Program-made: the position numbers and the translations under genes
Assembly (NCBI GenBank): GCA_016931625.1
Contig: JAFGEK010000095.1
Span: forward strand, 1-42,966
Reading direction: 5' to 3'
Source: Deltaproteobacteria bacterium
GTDB lineage: Bacteria; Myxococcota; XYA12-FULL-58-9; JAFGEK01
Length of the DNA: 42,966 nt
In this document: positions 15,815 through 24,499 of the stretch, piece by piece
How positions within the stretch are numbered: the stretch's first letter is position 1
Layout of the letters: each line of letters starts with the position of its first letter
Notes under the pieces: generated by a model
What the model was told of the DNA's origin: nothing
What the model saw: only the letters and a program-made list of their open reading frames with translations
Database searches by the model: none

Positions 15815-16736
15815 GCGCTTCGCCTCCTAAAATTAAATACATAACTGCCATACGTACAGCTACTCCATTTTCTACTTGCTCAAGAATAACGCTTCTTTCC
15901 CCATCCATAACATCAGGTGCAAGTTCAACTCCGCGATTGACTGGGCCCGGATGCATAAGAATGCCTTCTTTGCGAATATGTTTTAAACGGTTAGAATTTA
16001 TACCGTATTCAACTGCATATTCCCGTAGATCTGGTAATAAACCCGCACTCATGCGCTCTCGTTGTAGGCGCAAAGTCATTGCAACATGCACACCGTCTAA
16101 AGCCTGTTCCAAATTTGCGCAAACAGTACAGCCGTATGTTTCAGCTAAACCTAATGGGATTAGTGTCTTGGGACCAAAAACCCGTAGCTTAGCACCAAGT
16201 TTGTGAAGACCTATAAGATTTGAACGAGCTACTCTTGAATGTAGGATATCACCAATTATTGCTACTTCAAGTCCTTCAAATTTTTCAAAATAGTCTTGGA
16301 TGGTGAGCATATCAAGTAGCGCTTGGGTCGGATGTTCATGCTGACCGTCACCTGCATTTATTACCCGAGCTTTAAGGCGATTTGCTAAATAATGCGGCGC
16401 ACCTGAGTCATGATGGCGTATAATGACTGCATCCAATTGCATAGCATCGAGGTTTTGCATGGTATCAAGAAGACTTTCGCCCTTCTTTACTGATGAACCC
16501 GCCGTTTGAATGTTTGAAATGTCAGCAGAAAGTCTTTTAGCAGCTAACTCAAAACTCATTCTCGTGCGTGTGGATGCCTCGTAAAAAACCGTCATTATGC
16601 TACGACCTCGTAAAGACGGAACTTTTTTTATTAACCGACGCGAAATGTCTTTGAATCCACGAGCTGCATCTAAAATGGCGTATATTTGGTCGACTGTAAG
16701 ATCACGTATTCCAAGCAGGTGTTGTCCTGCAATCAT
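15807..16736 (-). CDS. pyrB: Aspartate carbamoyltransferase catalytic subunit
   Basis: The enzyme joins carbamoyl phosphate to aspartate, the committed step of pyrimidine synthesis. The 309 residues show the carbamoyl-phosphate loop Ser55-Thr-Arg-Thr-Arg59 (YEASTRTR), the mobile loop SVKKGESLLDT, GDGQHEHPTQALLD, and HPGPVNRGVEL. This is the normal length for the catalytic chain. No pyrI regulatory subunit is next to it; the partner dihydroorotase overlaps it, as in organisms where the two form a complex. The start ATG overlaps the pyrR stop by four bases. Confidence 0.95.
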   Translation of the reverse strand: MIAGQHLLGIRDLTVDQIYAILDAARGFKDISRRLIKKVPSLRGRSIMTVFYEASTRTRMSFELAAKRLSADISNIQTAGSSVKKGESLLDTMQNLDAMQLDAVIIRHHDSGAPHYLANRLKARVINAGDGQHEHPTQALLDMLTIQDYFEKFEGLEVAIIGDILHSRVARSNLIGLHKLGAKLRVFGPKTLIPLGLAETYGCTVCANLEQALDGVHVAMTLRLQRERMSAGLLPDLREYAVEYGINSNRLKHIRKEGILMHPGPVNRGVELAPDVMDGERSVILEQVENGVAVRMAVMYLILGGEAHE

Positions 16737-17317
16737 TTTTGACTCCCTGAAATATAGCGTGAGCTGCCGCTTTGGCGTGTAATTCCCTCTCGTTTAGTAA
16801 TAATTGCAATATCAGTTAAATTACTTACTTTACCCAAAGTAACATCAACGTGGTCATCAGCGGCGGTAGCTGCAATTTTACCGACTACATCAGCAGCTAT
16901 TGGCAATTCACGCAAACCTCGATCAATTAGTACTGCCAATCGAATAGCTTTGGGTCTACCGTAATCCAAAATTGCATCAAAAGCAGCACGAACAGTACGA
17001 CCAGTGTATAAGACATCATCTGCTAAAATCACTGTATATTGCGGTATTTTAAATGGTATTTGGCTACTGCCTACTACCGGCCAATCATGTGGGCCAAATC
17101 CGTCATCACGATATAAGGTTATATCAACCATCCCGATAGGTGGTATTTGCCCACTTAATTTTTCAATATGAGCCGCTAGGCGATGTGCTAATGCTTCGCC
17201 ACCACGTTTAATACCAATTACAGCCCATGGAGCATCTTGCTGATTAGCAATTAATTTTGAGGCCATATCAGTAATAGCTTGCTCAATTTCAGTTGCGTCT
17301 AAGACAATTGTAGACAT
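16733..17317 (-). CDS. pyrR: PyrR bifunctional regulator/uracil phosphoribosyltransferase
   Basis: The 194-residue protein has a type I phosphoribosyltransferase fold with the PRPP-binding motif VILADDVLYTGRTVRAA, the early IGIKRGG loop and the VDITLYRDD segment typical of PyrR. In Gram-positive bacteria PyrR binds the pyr leader RNA and controls attenuation. In many other bacteria only the uracil phosphoribosyltransferase activity is evident. The 54-base leader before this gene shows no terminator/antiterminator pair, so I favour the enzymatic role or control at translation. GGGGG a few bases before the ATG is the ribosome site. It is the first gene of the operon. Confidence 0.92.
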   Translation of the reverse strand: MSTIVLDATEIEQAITDMASKLIANQQDAPWAVIGIKRGGEALAHRLAAHIEKLSGQIPPIGMVDITLYRDDGFGPHDWPVVGSSQIPFKIPQYTVILADDVLYTGRTVRAAFDAILDYGRPKAIRLAVLIDRGLRELPIAADVVGKIAATAADDHVDVTLGKVSNLTDIAIITKREGITRQSGSSRYISGSQK

Positions 17318-17702
17318 TTTTTAATCCCCCAACACTACATGCATGGTGTAAATCACCTTGTTAGATTCGAGGTTGTTCTTATGAACCGGAGATTATGGGT
17401 GTGTCAACGGGCAAGGTTAGATTTAAACAATGTACTAAATATGATGTAATAATGCATTAAGTCTTAGAAATAATGTTTCATTGACTCTTGCGTGTTTCTA
17501 GGTAGCCACGTTATCAGCATAAAGGTAGAGAATTTAGGGACACCACCTATAATCTACTGCCGTAAAGAAGCCTTTGCAGCGAAACTCAAATAGCAACCAT
17601 GTTGTGTTGTTGTGGTCTTACAGCAGGCCAAAATTGAATTTTTGCTAATAAATGTAACCATGATTTATCAACGATAATTAATAATAACATCAGCGTGTTA
17701 GG
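17318..17702. other. Divergent intergenic region between pyrR and the SNF2 helicase gene
   Basis: These 385 bases contain no gene that I can support. The left part holds the pyr operon promoter. A lone TATAAT on the plus strand at 17548-17553 may belong to the helicase gene but has no good -35 box. TTAGGA just before the helicase ATG is its probable ribosome site. I see no terminator or long repeat. Confidence 0.55.
17378..17407 (-). promoter_or_regulatory. Probable promoter of the pyr operon
   Basis: On the minus strand a perfect TTGACA (17407-17402) is followed after 18 bases by CATAAG (17383-17378), which matches four of six -10 positions. The start point would be near 17371, leaving a leader of about 54 bases before pyrR. 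Confidence 0.45.
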
Positions 17703-20483
17703 ATGAGTATGACAGGTAGCACATTAACCCACGAATCCCCTATTCGCTTAACTTATCAACTTGAATTCACCGGTAAGGCGCAGACAATATTAGTCAAAGC
17801 AAGTTTGAATATAGCTAGTGATCGTCTAACCGAAAGCGAATTAAAAAGGATGATTAAACGTCTGCATCCTATCGACCAAACCATAGCTCACGAATTATTC
17901 AGCTCTTCAATATTTGGTCAAATTTCTGATACTCAATTAGCTCGAATATTGCCTTTATTGGCACATAGAGAAACGCTGTTTGATAGCGAACCATTAAAGA
18001 TTGAAGACCGAGAATTAACCCCACGTATCGAAGTGACTACCTCATTAGCAAATGGCTTGCGCATAGCAATGTATTTTCAAGATCGGCGAGGCGAACGCAT
18101 TAATCTAGAGGGCAATCGATTGCTCGCAGGAGCTCAAGCTTTTTTAATGGCTAATGGCAAATTGAACCCCATTACATCAGGAGCCCCATGGGATCTTACC
18201 GCTTGGAGTCGTCAGCCAATACACGAGTATAAGAATGCGTTAGGACCAGCACAGCGTGATGAATTAGTTCATTCTTTATCACGAATCGGAGTACCCCCAG
18301 GTGATTTACAGTCCCTTGCCGTAAGGCGAGCACCACCTGATCGTATAGTCGCCAGCCTTTATCCGTTTGAACAAAAAGGCAGTATTGAAACTGAGTTGGT
18401 CTTACATGCCCAGTATGCTGGAGATTTGGCGCCAATAACCACTGCTAGTCATCGCGAAATTTATATGATGGCGCAAGAAGGCCAAGATTGCGGACTAATT
18501 GAACGTGATCTTGAAGCCGAACATGTAGCACGAGAACAAGCACGCCATGCAGGATTTCGTTATGATGCCAATCGAGGTCGTTTCATTGCTCGTGGTGAAG
18601 CAGCTTTACGTGCGCTTGATATACAAAGCGGTGCTTTACCTGCAAGCTGGACCATTACCATAAGTGGTAGCGCACCACGATTTCATCATAATTTGCAATT
18701 AAATAACCGTGTTGAATTGATTGCAGATCGTGGATTGTTGGAACTTAATGTAGATTTAAAATTTGGCGAACAAGACGACGATACTCAATTACAAACTCTT
18801 ATCGATATGCAAGATCTACTAAAATGGTTAGCAAAAGATACCAAGTATATTCGTTTAGCAGATGGTTCTTTTATCGCGCCGAATGAGAAAATACGCCGTG
18901 GTCTGCGGGTACTTGGTGAGCTTGGTGCAGATAGTAACCGCATTCTTGTTAGTCCTTTATGCATTGGTTTAATTCGATTGCTGGGAGAAAGCGGTACTTT
19001 AGCTGCTGTCGATGCTAATACAAAAGCCTGGATGGACGAAGTAATGGGACACAGTGCTCCTCGTCAAGTAGAACCTCCTTTACAACTCACAAAAATTTTA
19101 CGTGATTATCAGCATCGCGGTCTAGATTGGCTGATGATGCTGCATCGCTATTGCCTAACCGGCATTTTAGCTGATGATATGGGTTTAGGTAAAACGCTGC
19201 AAGCTTTAGCTTTATTGCAACTTGTACGTGATAACACCGGTCCAATGCCTTCATTAGTAGTGGCACCGACTTCGGTATTGCCTGTTTGGAGTGATGAAGC
19301 ATTACGTTTTACTCCAAACCTGAAAGTACTTATTTGGCATGGTAGCCCGGAAGAGCGTCGTGATCTTTCTTTAAAAAATAGTGATTTAGTTGTTACTAGC
19401 TACGGTGTTTTACGTCGTGATATTGAACGCTTTGCAGAGTGCAGTTTTCGATATGTTATTCTTGATGAAGCGCAAAGTGCTAAAAATGCTGCCACTCAAA
19501 ATGCCAAAGCGGTACGACGGCTTAAAAGCGAACGACGTTTGGCTTTGACCGGTACCCCTATTGAAAATCGACCCGAAGAGTTATGGTCAGCTTTTGACTT
19601 TTTGGCTCCTGGATTTTTAGGTTCGTTGCATTCATTTCGCAAACGTTTTGCTCGGCCCATTGAACGTGGTGAAGACCATGCACTAATAATGTTATCGGCA
19701 AGAGTGCAACCTTTTGTACTAAGGCGATTGAAAAGCGAAGTTGCCAAAGAACTGCCACCAAAAATCGAGTCTATTGTGCATTGTGAAATGTTGCCCGCTC
19801 AAAGAGCCCTTTATGACCACATGGCTGGAGAGCTACGCACTAGTGTAAAACAAAAAATTGCCAGTGTCGGTATTGAGCGTGCGCACATGAGTATTTTGGC
19901 GGCTTTAACACGTTTGCGTCAGATTTGCTGTGAACCTGCTCTACTACCAGTACCAGAAGGTATAAAAACCCCAGAATCAGCTAAATTATCTTTGTTTACT
20001 GAGCTTATGCGTGAAGCTTTAGAAAGCTCTCGTCGTGTGGTTGTATTTAGCCAATTTGTTGAAATGCAAAAACGTCTTATTGCTGTTATTCGTAAACTTG
20101 GCGTAGAGCCCTTATGGCTGCATGGTGGAACACGTGATCGAGCGCGTGTTGTTAGTGCCTTTCAAGATCCTGCAGGCCCACCAGTAATTGTTGTTAGTTT
20201 AAAAGCTGGTGGTACTGGTGTTACTCTCACTCGTGCAGATACGGTCATGCATTATGACCCTTGGTGGAATCCTGCGGTTGAGCGTCAAGCGACTGATCGT
20301 ACTCATCGTTTAGGGCAGAAACAAAAGGTTACTGTCTATAAACTTGTCACCACTAACTCAATTGAAGAGCGAGTAGTTAAAATGGCTGGTCGTAAAGATG
20401 ACTTGGCTGCTAAACTTTTATCTAGTGATGGCGTTAACGCAAAACATATTACGGTAGATGAAATATTACATTTACTTGATTAG
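17703..20483 (+). CDS. SNF2/RapA-like DEAD-box helicase
   Basis: This 926-residue protein is a double-stranded DNA translocase of the SNF2 family. The C-terminal half (about 450-926) holds both helicase lobes: the nucleotide loop DDMGLGKT (Gly496-Lys-Thr498), motif II Asp588-Glu-Ala-Gln591, LTGTPIENRPEELWS, VFSQFVEMQ, LKAGGTGVTLT, and the DRTHRLGQ arginine-finger motif near residue 865. The N-terminal 450 residues are less conserved, and no SWIM zinc motif was seen. Such enzymes remodel DNA-protein complexes or recycle RNA polymerase. The exact target is unknown. Starts at ATG 17703 and 17709 are both possible. It is monocistronic, meeting the convergent trmN6-like gene after 11 bases. Confidence 0.9.
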   Translation: MSMTGSTLTHESPIRLTYQLEFTGKAQTILVKASLNIASDRLTESELKRMIKRLHPIDQTIAHELFSSSIFGQISDTQLARILPLLAHRETLFDSEPLKIEDRELTPRIEVTTSLANGLRIAMYFQDRRGERINLEGNRLLAGAQAFLMANGKLNPITSGAPWDLTAWSRQPIHEYKNALGPAQRDELVHSLSRIGVPPGDLQSLAVRRAPPDRIVASLYPFEQKGSIETELVLHAQYAGDLAPITTASHREIYMMAQEGQDCGLIERDLEAEHVAREQARHAGFRYDANRGRFIARGEAALRALDIQSGALPASWTITISGSAPRFHHNLQLNNRVELIADRGLLELNVDLKFGEQDDDTQLQTLIDMQDLLKWLAKDTKYIRLADGSFIAPNEKIRRGLRVLGELGADSNRILVSPLCIGLIRLLGESGTLAAVDANTKAWMDEVMGHSAPRQVEPPLQLTKILRDYQHRGLDWLMMLHRYCLTGILADDMGLGKTLQALALLQLVRDNTGPMPSLVVAPTSVLPVWSDEALRFTPNLKVLIWHGSPEERRDLSLKNSDLVVTSYGVLRRDIERFAECSFRYVILDEAQSAKNAATQNAKAVRRLKSERRLALTGTPIENRPEELWSAFDFLAPGFLGSLHSFRKRFARPIERGEDHALIMLSARVQPFVLRRLKSEVAKELPPKIESIVHCEMLPAQRALYDHMAGELRTSVKQKIASVGIERAHMSILAALTRLRQICCEPALLPVPEGIKTPESAKLSLFTELMREALESSRRVVVFSQFVEMQKRLIAVIRKLGVEPLWLHGGTRDRARVVSAFQDPAGPPVIVVSLKAGGTGVTLTRADTVMHYDPWWNPAVERQATDRTHRLGQKQKVTVYKLVTTNSIEERVVKMAGRKDDLAAKLLSSDGVNAKHITVDEILHLLD

Positions 20484-20494
20484 AAATTTTAATC

Positions 20495-21256
20495 TCACCA
20501 ATCTCGCAATAATTCACAGACTTCATCAGTATAAGAACGCCCATCATCTTTGTGAACAATTAATGGATTTTCAGTTAGGGTATTATTTTTGTAGATTTCA
20601 TTGTGTTCTTGATATGAAGCTTCGATAAGCAAATATTTAGCAGCCGATTGTTCGCGAGGTTGTACAAAACGTCGTCGTAAAATAGTGATATGTTTATTGC
20701 TGATAAGAAGTTTTTCTAACTCTTCGCCTCTGCGTACTGGTATTATAGCCCCCACCCTTCCGATTATTGAATGTACCGCATGAGTGTTTTTAGGTCTGGT
20801 TGCTAGTTTAATCGCTTTAGCAACAAAATCAGCTAAAGTCCCATTTCGTTCATGGCGGGCTATATCACGACTATATTCACTAGCACCATGGCCTTCATTA
20901 TTGCGAAAATATGGTGGATTGAAAACAACAAGATCAGCGTGAGAAATTTCAACTTGGCGCAAATCATCGTTTATTATCTTCATTCGATTTGTATAACCAT
21001 TATTTTGAATGTTTTTATCCGCCAATTGCGCAAGCGATGTTTGGATTTCAACTGCGGTGACTTGCTTTGCTTTGCCCATGGCTAGCAAAAGAATCCCAAT
21101 AATACCTATACCTGCTCCTAAATCGACAACCTGAACAGCAGGGCTGACAAAACCTGACAATAAAATTGGGTCTAGATTAAAACGATAGCCATAACCACGC
21201 GCTGGTTGCTCAAATAGAAGATCTCCATTCCATAAAGTATCTCTAGTAGTTTTCAT
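20495..21256 (-). CDS. TrmN6-like tRNA (adenine-N6) methyltransferase
   Basis: The 253-residue protein is a class I SAM methyltransferase with the TrmN6/YfiC start (DTLWNGDLLFEQP and GYRFNLDPILLSGF), the SAM loop Asp45-Leu-Gly-Ala-Gly-Ile-Gly51, and the catalytic Asn113-Pro-Pro-Tyr116 typical of N6-adenine methylation. In E. coli YfiC methylates A37 of tRNA(Val1). A late FVQPREQSAAKYLLIEA segment also fits. Substrate assignment is by homology. Its ATG overlaps the stop of the TsaC-type gene (ATGA, 4 bases), so the two tRNA-modification genes are co-translated. Confidence 0.82.
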   Translation of the reverse strand: MKTTRDTLWNGDLLFEQPARGYGYRFNLDPILLSGFVSPAVQVVDLGAGIGIIGILLLAMGKAKQVTAVEIQTSLAQLADKNIQNNGYTNRMKIINDDLRQVEISHADLVVFNPPYFRNNEGHGASEYSRDIARHERNGTLADFVAKAIKLATRPKNTHAVHSIIGRVGAIIPVRRGEELEKLLISNKHITILRRRFVQPREQSAAKYLLIEASYQEHNEIYKNNTLTENPLIVHKDDGRSYTDEVCELLRDW

Positions 21257-21963
21257 CCGTTACGACGTGATGCCAAATGAGGATAATAACCAACCACTTC
21301 TTTTAAATCACTGCGAGAGATCGCTCCTTCGCGAAAAACTATAATACTTCCCTTATCATTTAGCCCTACTACCGTAGATGGCTCGCCACCAAAACATATG
21401 CCCATATCAATTACAATATCTACTGTATTTGACAATATAGGAGATAAATCGCTTGCATCTTTTATCGGGGCTTCACCAGTAATATTGGCGCTAGTTGCAG
21501 TAATAATACCTGTTTTAATAGCTAATTGCTGAGCAAAAGGATGGCTTGATATGCGCATACCAATAGTGCCATTCTGTGAATACAAAGCTGTTGGTAAATC
21601 TTGCTTTGGAGGCAAAGCTAAAGTTAATGGCCCTGGCCAATATTTTTTTGCTAAGAGCGCTAAAGTATGCGGTATCTCAGCCCAGCGTTCTACTTGCTCA
21701 TTTGTGCCAGCTATAAGAGCTAAAGCTTTAGCTGCTTCGCGACCCTTGTTAATAACTAAACGCTCAATTGCATCTGTATTGCTGGCATCAACTGCGAGGC
21801 CATAGAATGTCTCAGTAGGAAACACCACTATTTTTCCTAAGTTTATGGCTTTTTCTGCAATATCAATAGCCTCATGGAAATCAACTGTTTGTGCCCATGG
21901 AGGCCGATTTCGCCGAATATTTTGAGAGTCAACAACTAACCAAACTGGGCTTAAAGACGACAT
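21253..21963 (-). CDS. L-threonylcarbamoyladenylate synthase (Sua5/YrdC/TsaC family)
   Basis: The enzyme makes the threonylcarbamoyl-AMP needed for t6A at position 37 of ANN-reading tRNAs. The 236-residue protein has the YrdC fold motifs: IVVFPTETFYGLA, KGREAAKALALIAG (KxR-type substrate loop), YWPGPLTLALP, GMRISSHPFAQQL, and TATSANITGE. The short C-terminal tail has no full Sua5 domain, so it is nearer to TsaC. The open frame begins with TTG 21981, but ATG 21963 with AAGG upstream is preferred. That places the start only one base after the stop of the sugar transferase gene, so this gene is read from the polysaccharide transcript. Confidence 0.9.
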   Translation of the reverse strand: MSSLSPVWLVVDSQNIRRNRPPWAQTVDFHEAIDIAEKAINLGKIVVFPTETFYGLAVDASNTDAIERLVINKGREAAKALALIAGTNEQVERWAEIPHTLALLAKKYWPGPLTLALPPKQDLPTALYSQNGTIGMRISSHPFAQQLAIKTGIITATSANITGEAPIKDASDLSPILSNTVDIVIDMGICFGGEPSTVVGLNDKGSIIVFREGAISRSDLKEVVGYYPHLASRRNG

Positions 21964-21964
21964 A

Positions 21965-23440
21965 TTAATAAGCCTTATCAATCAGTATAACTCGAGCCGT
22001 GCGTAATAGTATTTGAATATCTAAAAGCAACGACCAATTTTCAAGATACTCAATATCAAGCTTGACCATTTCTTCAAACGATAGTCGATTACGACCAGAA
22101 ACCTGCCAAAGACCAGTAATTCCAGGTGGAGCTTCAAATCGACGACGATGCCATTGGCGATAGACTTCAACTTCATAAGGTAGCGCAGGACGTGGCCCGA
22201 TTATGCTCATTTCTCCGCGCAGAACGTTAATTAGCTGAGGCAACTCATCAATAGAAAATTTACGAATAAATTTTCCTACCCAAAAAATACGTGGGTCATT
22301 TACAATTTTAAAGGTTTGATTTCCTCTTTGATTGCTATGAGCTTTGTTTTCAGTGATCCATTTTCGTGTGTATTCACGATGAATTTTATCATCATTACCA
22401 ATGTGCATAGATCTAAATTTATAAAACGAAAATAATCGTCCGCGATATCCAACTCGCTGTTGTACATATAAAATAGGTCCAGGAGACGAAAGGCGAATTG
22501 CAATAGCAACAGCAATTAAAAGTGGTGATGATAACAGAAGTATTATTAATGAAACAACAATATCAATAATACGTTTTGCCGCCCAATTAAAGCCAACAAT
22601 ATTGGTACCACGCATACCGATTAAAGGAATGCCGTCTATTAATGTTATTCGTGCCCGATCAATCAGTAACTCATGAACACTTGGGATCATACTCCAAGCA
22701 ATTTGATGACCTAGGCAGGCCTCAATTGATTCGAGTATAATGTTTTCAGAAGGTTGGTGTTCAACAATTATTAATGAGTCAAAAGAACCACTAGCGCATA
22801 ACTGTTCCAACTCATCTGAAAAACCAATGGTGGTTAGGTCATTGTCACTAGTAGTAATCGATGTCCCCTGTTTACTATCATTTTTATTTTCTTGTTTATT
22901 TACAGATAGTTCTATCCTGCCCACTACTCGATAATATTCTTTGTCTTCTAAAAGAGCAGTAATTAAGGCAGCATCTGTTTTACTACGACCTAAAATTGCA
23001 ACACGTGATTGTCCACCAAAACGGATTAATACTCGGTGTCTAATAACTCTAAAACATAATCGTTCAATTGAAACTAAAATTAAAACTAAAGGGATAAAAA
23101 AGACTATCATACCACGTGAATATGAGAAACCGCGATAAAAGAAGGTTGCAGATAACACGGCTAGAAAAGTCAGCAAGGTTGCTTTAAATACGGCACTTAT
23201 TTCCTCGATAGGACTTTGAAAAATTCTATAACTACCGACGAAGGCACCAGCGATTATCCAAATCAATGCAACAAAAGGATAAGCAATAAAAATATCTTGC
23301 CAAGGCGCTGGTCCGCCTTTGGCAAATGGCAAATTTGCAGAATATCTTAAGTAAATTGCTAGATTAAGAGCGCCAAAAAAGACCGCCATATCTAGCAAAA
23401 ATAACGCAAGTTTATGTTCTGCAAGACCTCTATCCTGCAT
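21965..23440 (-). CDS. Polyprenyl-phosphate sugar phosphotransferase (WcaJ-like), copy 2
   Basis: The enzyme transfers a sugar-1-phosphate to undecaprenyl phosphate and so starts a polysaccharide repeat unit at the inner membrane. The 491 residues consist of four N-terminal membrane helices (about 10-130), a cytoplasmic CoA-binding-like domain (about 140-270), another hydrophobic hairpin (IIDIVVSLIILLLSS), and the bacterial sugar transferase catalytic domain with YKFRSM, FIRKFSIDELPQL, RGEMSIIGPRPALP and GITGLWQVSGR. This is full length for the long WcaJ/WbaP type. It is the last polysaccharide gene, 50 bases after the oxidoreductase gene. A second enzyme of the same type lies at 25736-27142. 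The sugar transferred cannot be told from sequence. Confidence 0.9.
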   Translation of the reverse strand: MQDRGLAEHKLALFLLDMAVFFGALNLAIYLRYSANLPFAKGGPAPWQDIFIAYPFVALIWIIAGAFVGSYRIFQSPIEEISAVFKATLLTFLAVLSATFFYRGFSYSRGMIVFFIPLVLILVSIERLCFRVIRHRVLIRFGGQSRVAILGRSKTDAALITALLEDKEYYRVVGRIELSVNKQENKNDSKQGTSITTSDNDLTTIGFSDELEQLCASGSFDSLIIVEHQPSENIILESIEACLGHQIAWSMIPSVHELLIDRARITLIDGIPLIGMRGTNIVGFNWAAKRIIDIVVSLIILLLSSPLLIAVAIAIRLSSPGPILYVQQRVGYRGRLFSFYKFRSMHIGNDDKIHREYTRKWITENKAHSNQRGNQTFKIVNDPRIFWVGKFIRKFSIDELPQLINVLRGEMSIIGPRPALPYEVEVYRQWHRRRFEAPPGITGLWQVSGRNRLSFEEMVKLDIEYLENWSLLLDIQILLRTARVILIDKAY

Positions 23441-23490
23441 AGAGCTTAACTTCCTTCACTTATAAACAAAAAGGAGCATATGCACTCTTT

Positions 23491-24498
23491 TTATAAATCA
23501 AGGGCAATAGGCACCCCTCCCTGCTCGAGACTTTTTTGAGCCGCAGCTAAAGCTTCAACCACTCTAAGACCAGCATGACCATCGGCACGAGGTATTTTGC
23601 CCTTATCAATAGCCAATAAAAAATCTAAAGTTTCTAAGGCTAAAGGTTCAGTTTGATCTAATTTCGGGCTCCAAATATCACCCGTTCGGTAAGATAAATG
23701 AAACTCACCAAAACTTTCTGGCGATTTAAAATTAACCCCGCGGTCAAAAATTTTAACTTTTTCGACAGTTTCAGTGTCATCATAGACCAACATTTTTTTA
23801 TCACCCACAATAGCAGTACGACGAAGCTTTGATGGAGCTAACCAGCTGACTTCAAGGTGAGCAATACAACCAGAGGGGAATACTGCTGATATAAATGCCA
23901 CATCGAATATTCCTTGCTGTACAAATGCTGCACCGGTTGCAGAAACGGTTTTAGGTTTTTCTTTTAACCAAGAAAATAGCATTGATAAATCATGTGGCGC
24001 TAAATCCCAAATTACCGAAACGTCACGTTGATGCAGGCCTAAATTAACTCGCATGCTAGAAATGAAAAAAATACGTCCTAATTCACCTCGTTCAATTAAT
24101 TCTTTTATTTTTATTACCGGAGGTGAATACTCGAACGTATGACCTACCATAATCGTCAGTTTATTAGTTGCAGCATGACTAACAAGATCCCTAGCCTTTT
24201 CTACTGAAGCGGCTAAAGGTTTCTCGATAAATACATGTTTGTTAGCATTTAAGGCTTGTTTAGCTAAAGGATAATGAGTGTTAACAGGCGTTGCTATAGC
24301 AACACCATCGATATCACTTTGCAACAACTCATCATAGCTTGTAACAAACGTGACTCCTGGAAAACGAGTCTGCATGTGAGCTATTCGTTTTGGATCACTA
24401 TCACATGCCCAAAGTTTTGAGCATAGTGGTTGCCCATAAAAGTTACGCAGCAAATTCGGACCCCAATATCCCAACCCAACTATTCCGATTTTTGCCAC
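23491..24498 (-). CDS. Gfo/Idh/MocA family sugar-nucleotide oxidoreductase
   Basis: This 335-residue NAD(P)-dependent dehydrogenase has a Rossmann start (IGIVGLGYWGPN, residues 4-15), the ATPVNTH loop, the family motif Glu92-Lys93-Pro94, and the substrate-side WDLAPHDLSML with its catalytic-type histidine. Together with the aminotransferase one base upstream it fits the WlbA/WbpB-WbpE kind of pathway that oxidises a UDP-sugar at C3 and then aminates it. The start is GTG 24498 with AGGAG seven bases upstream. The substrate is inferred from the gene pair, not shown. Confidence 0.85.
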   Translation of the reverse strand: MAKIGIVGLGYWGPNLLRNFYGQPLCSKLWACDSDPKRIAHMQTRFPGVTFVTSYDELLQSDIDGVAIATPVNTHYPLAKQALNANKHVFIEKPLAASVEKARDLVSHAATNKLTIMVGHTFEYSPPVIKIKELIERGELGRIFFISSMRVNLGLHQRDVSVIWDLAPHDLSMLFSWLKEKPKTVSATGAAFVQQGIFDVAFISAVFPSGCIAHLEVSWLAPSKLRRTAIVGDKKMLVYDDTETVEKVKIFDRGVNFKSPESFGEFHLSYRTGDIWSPKLDQTEPLALETLDFLLAIDKGKIPRADGHAGLRVVEALAAAQKSLEQGGVPIALDL

Positions 24499-24499
24499 T

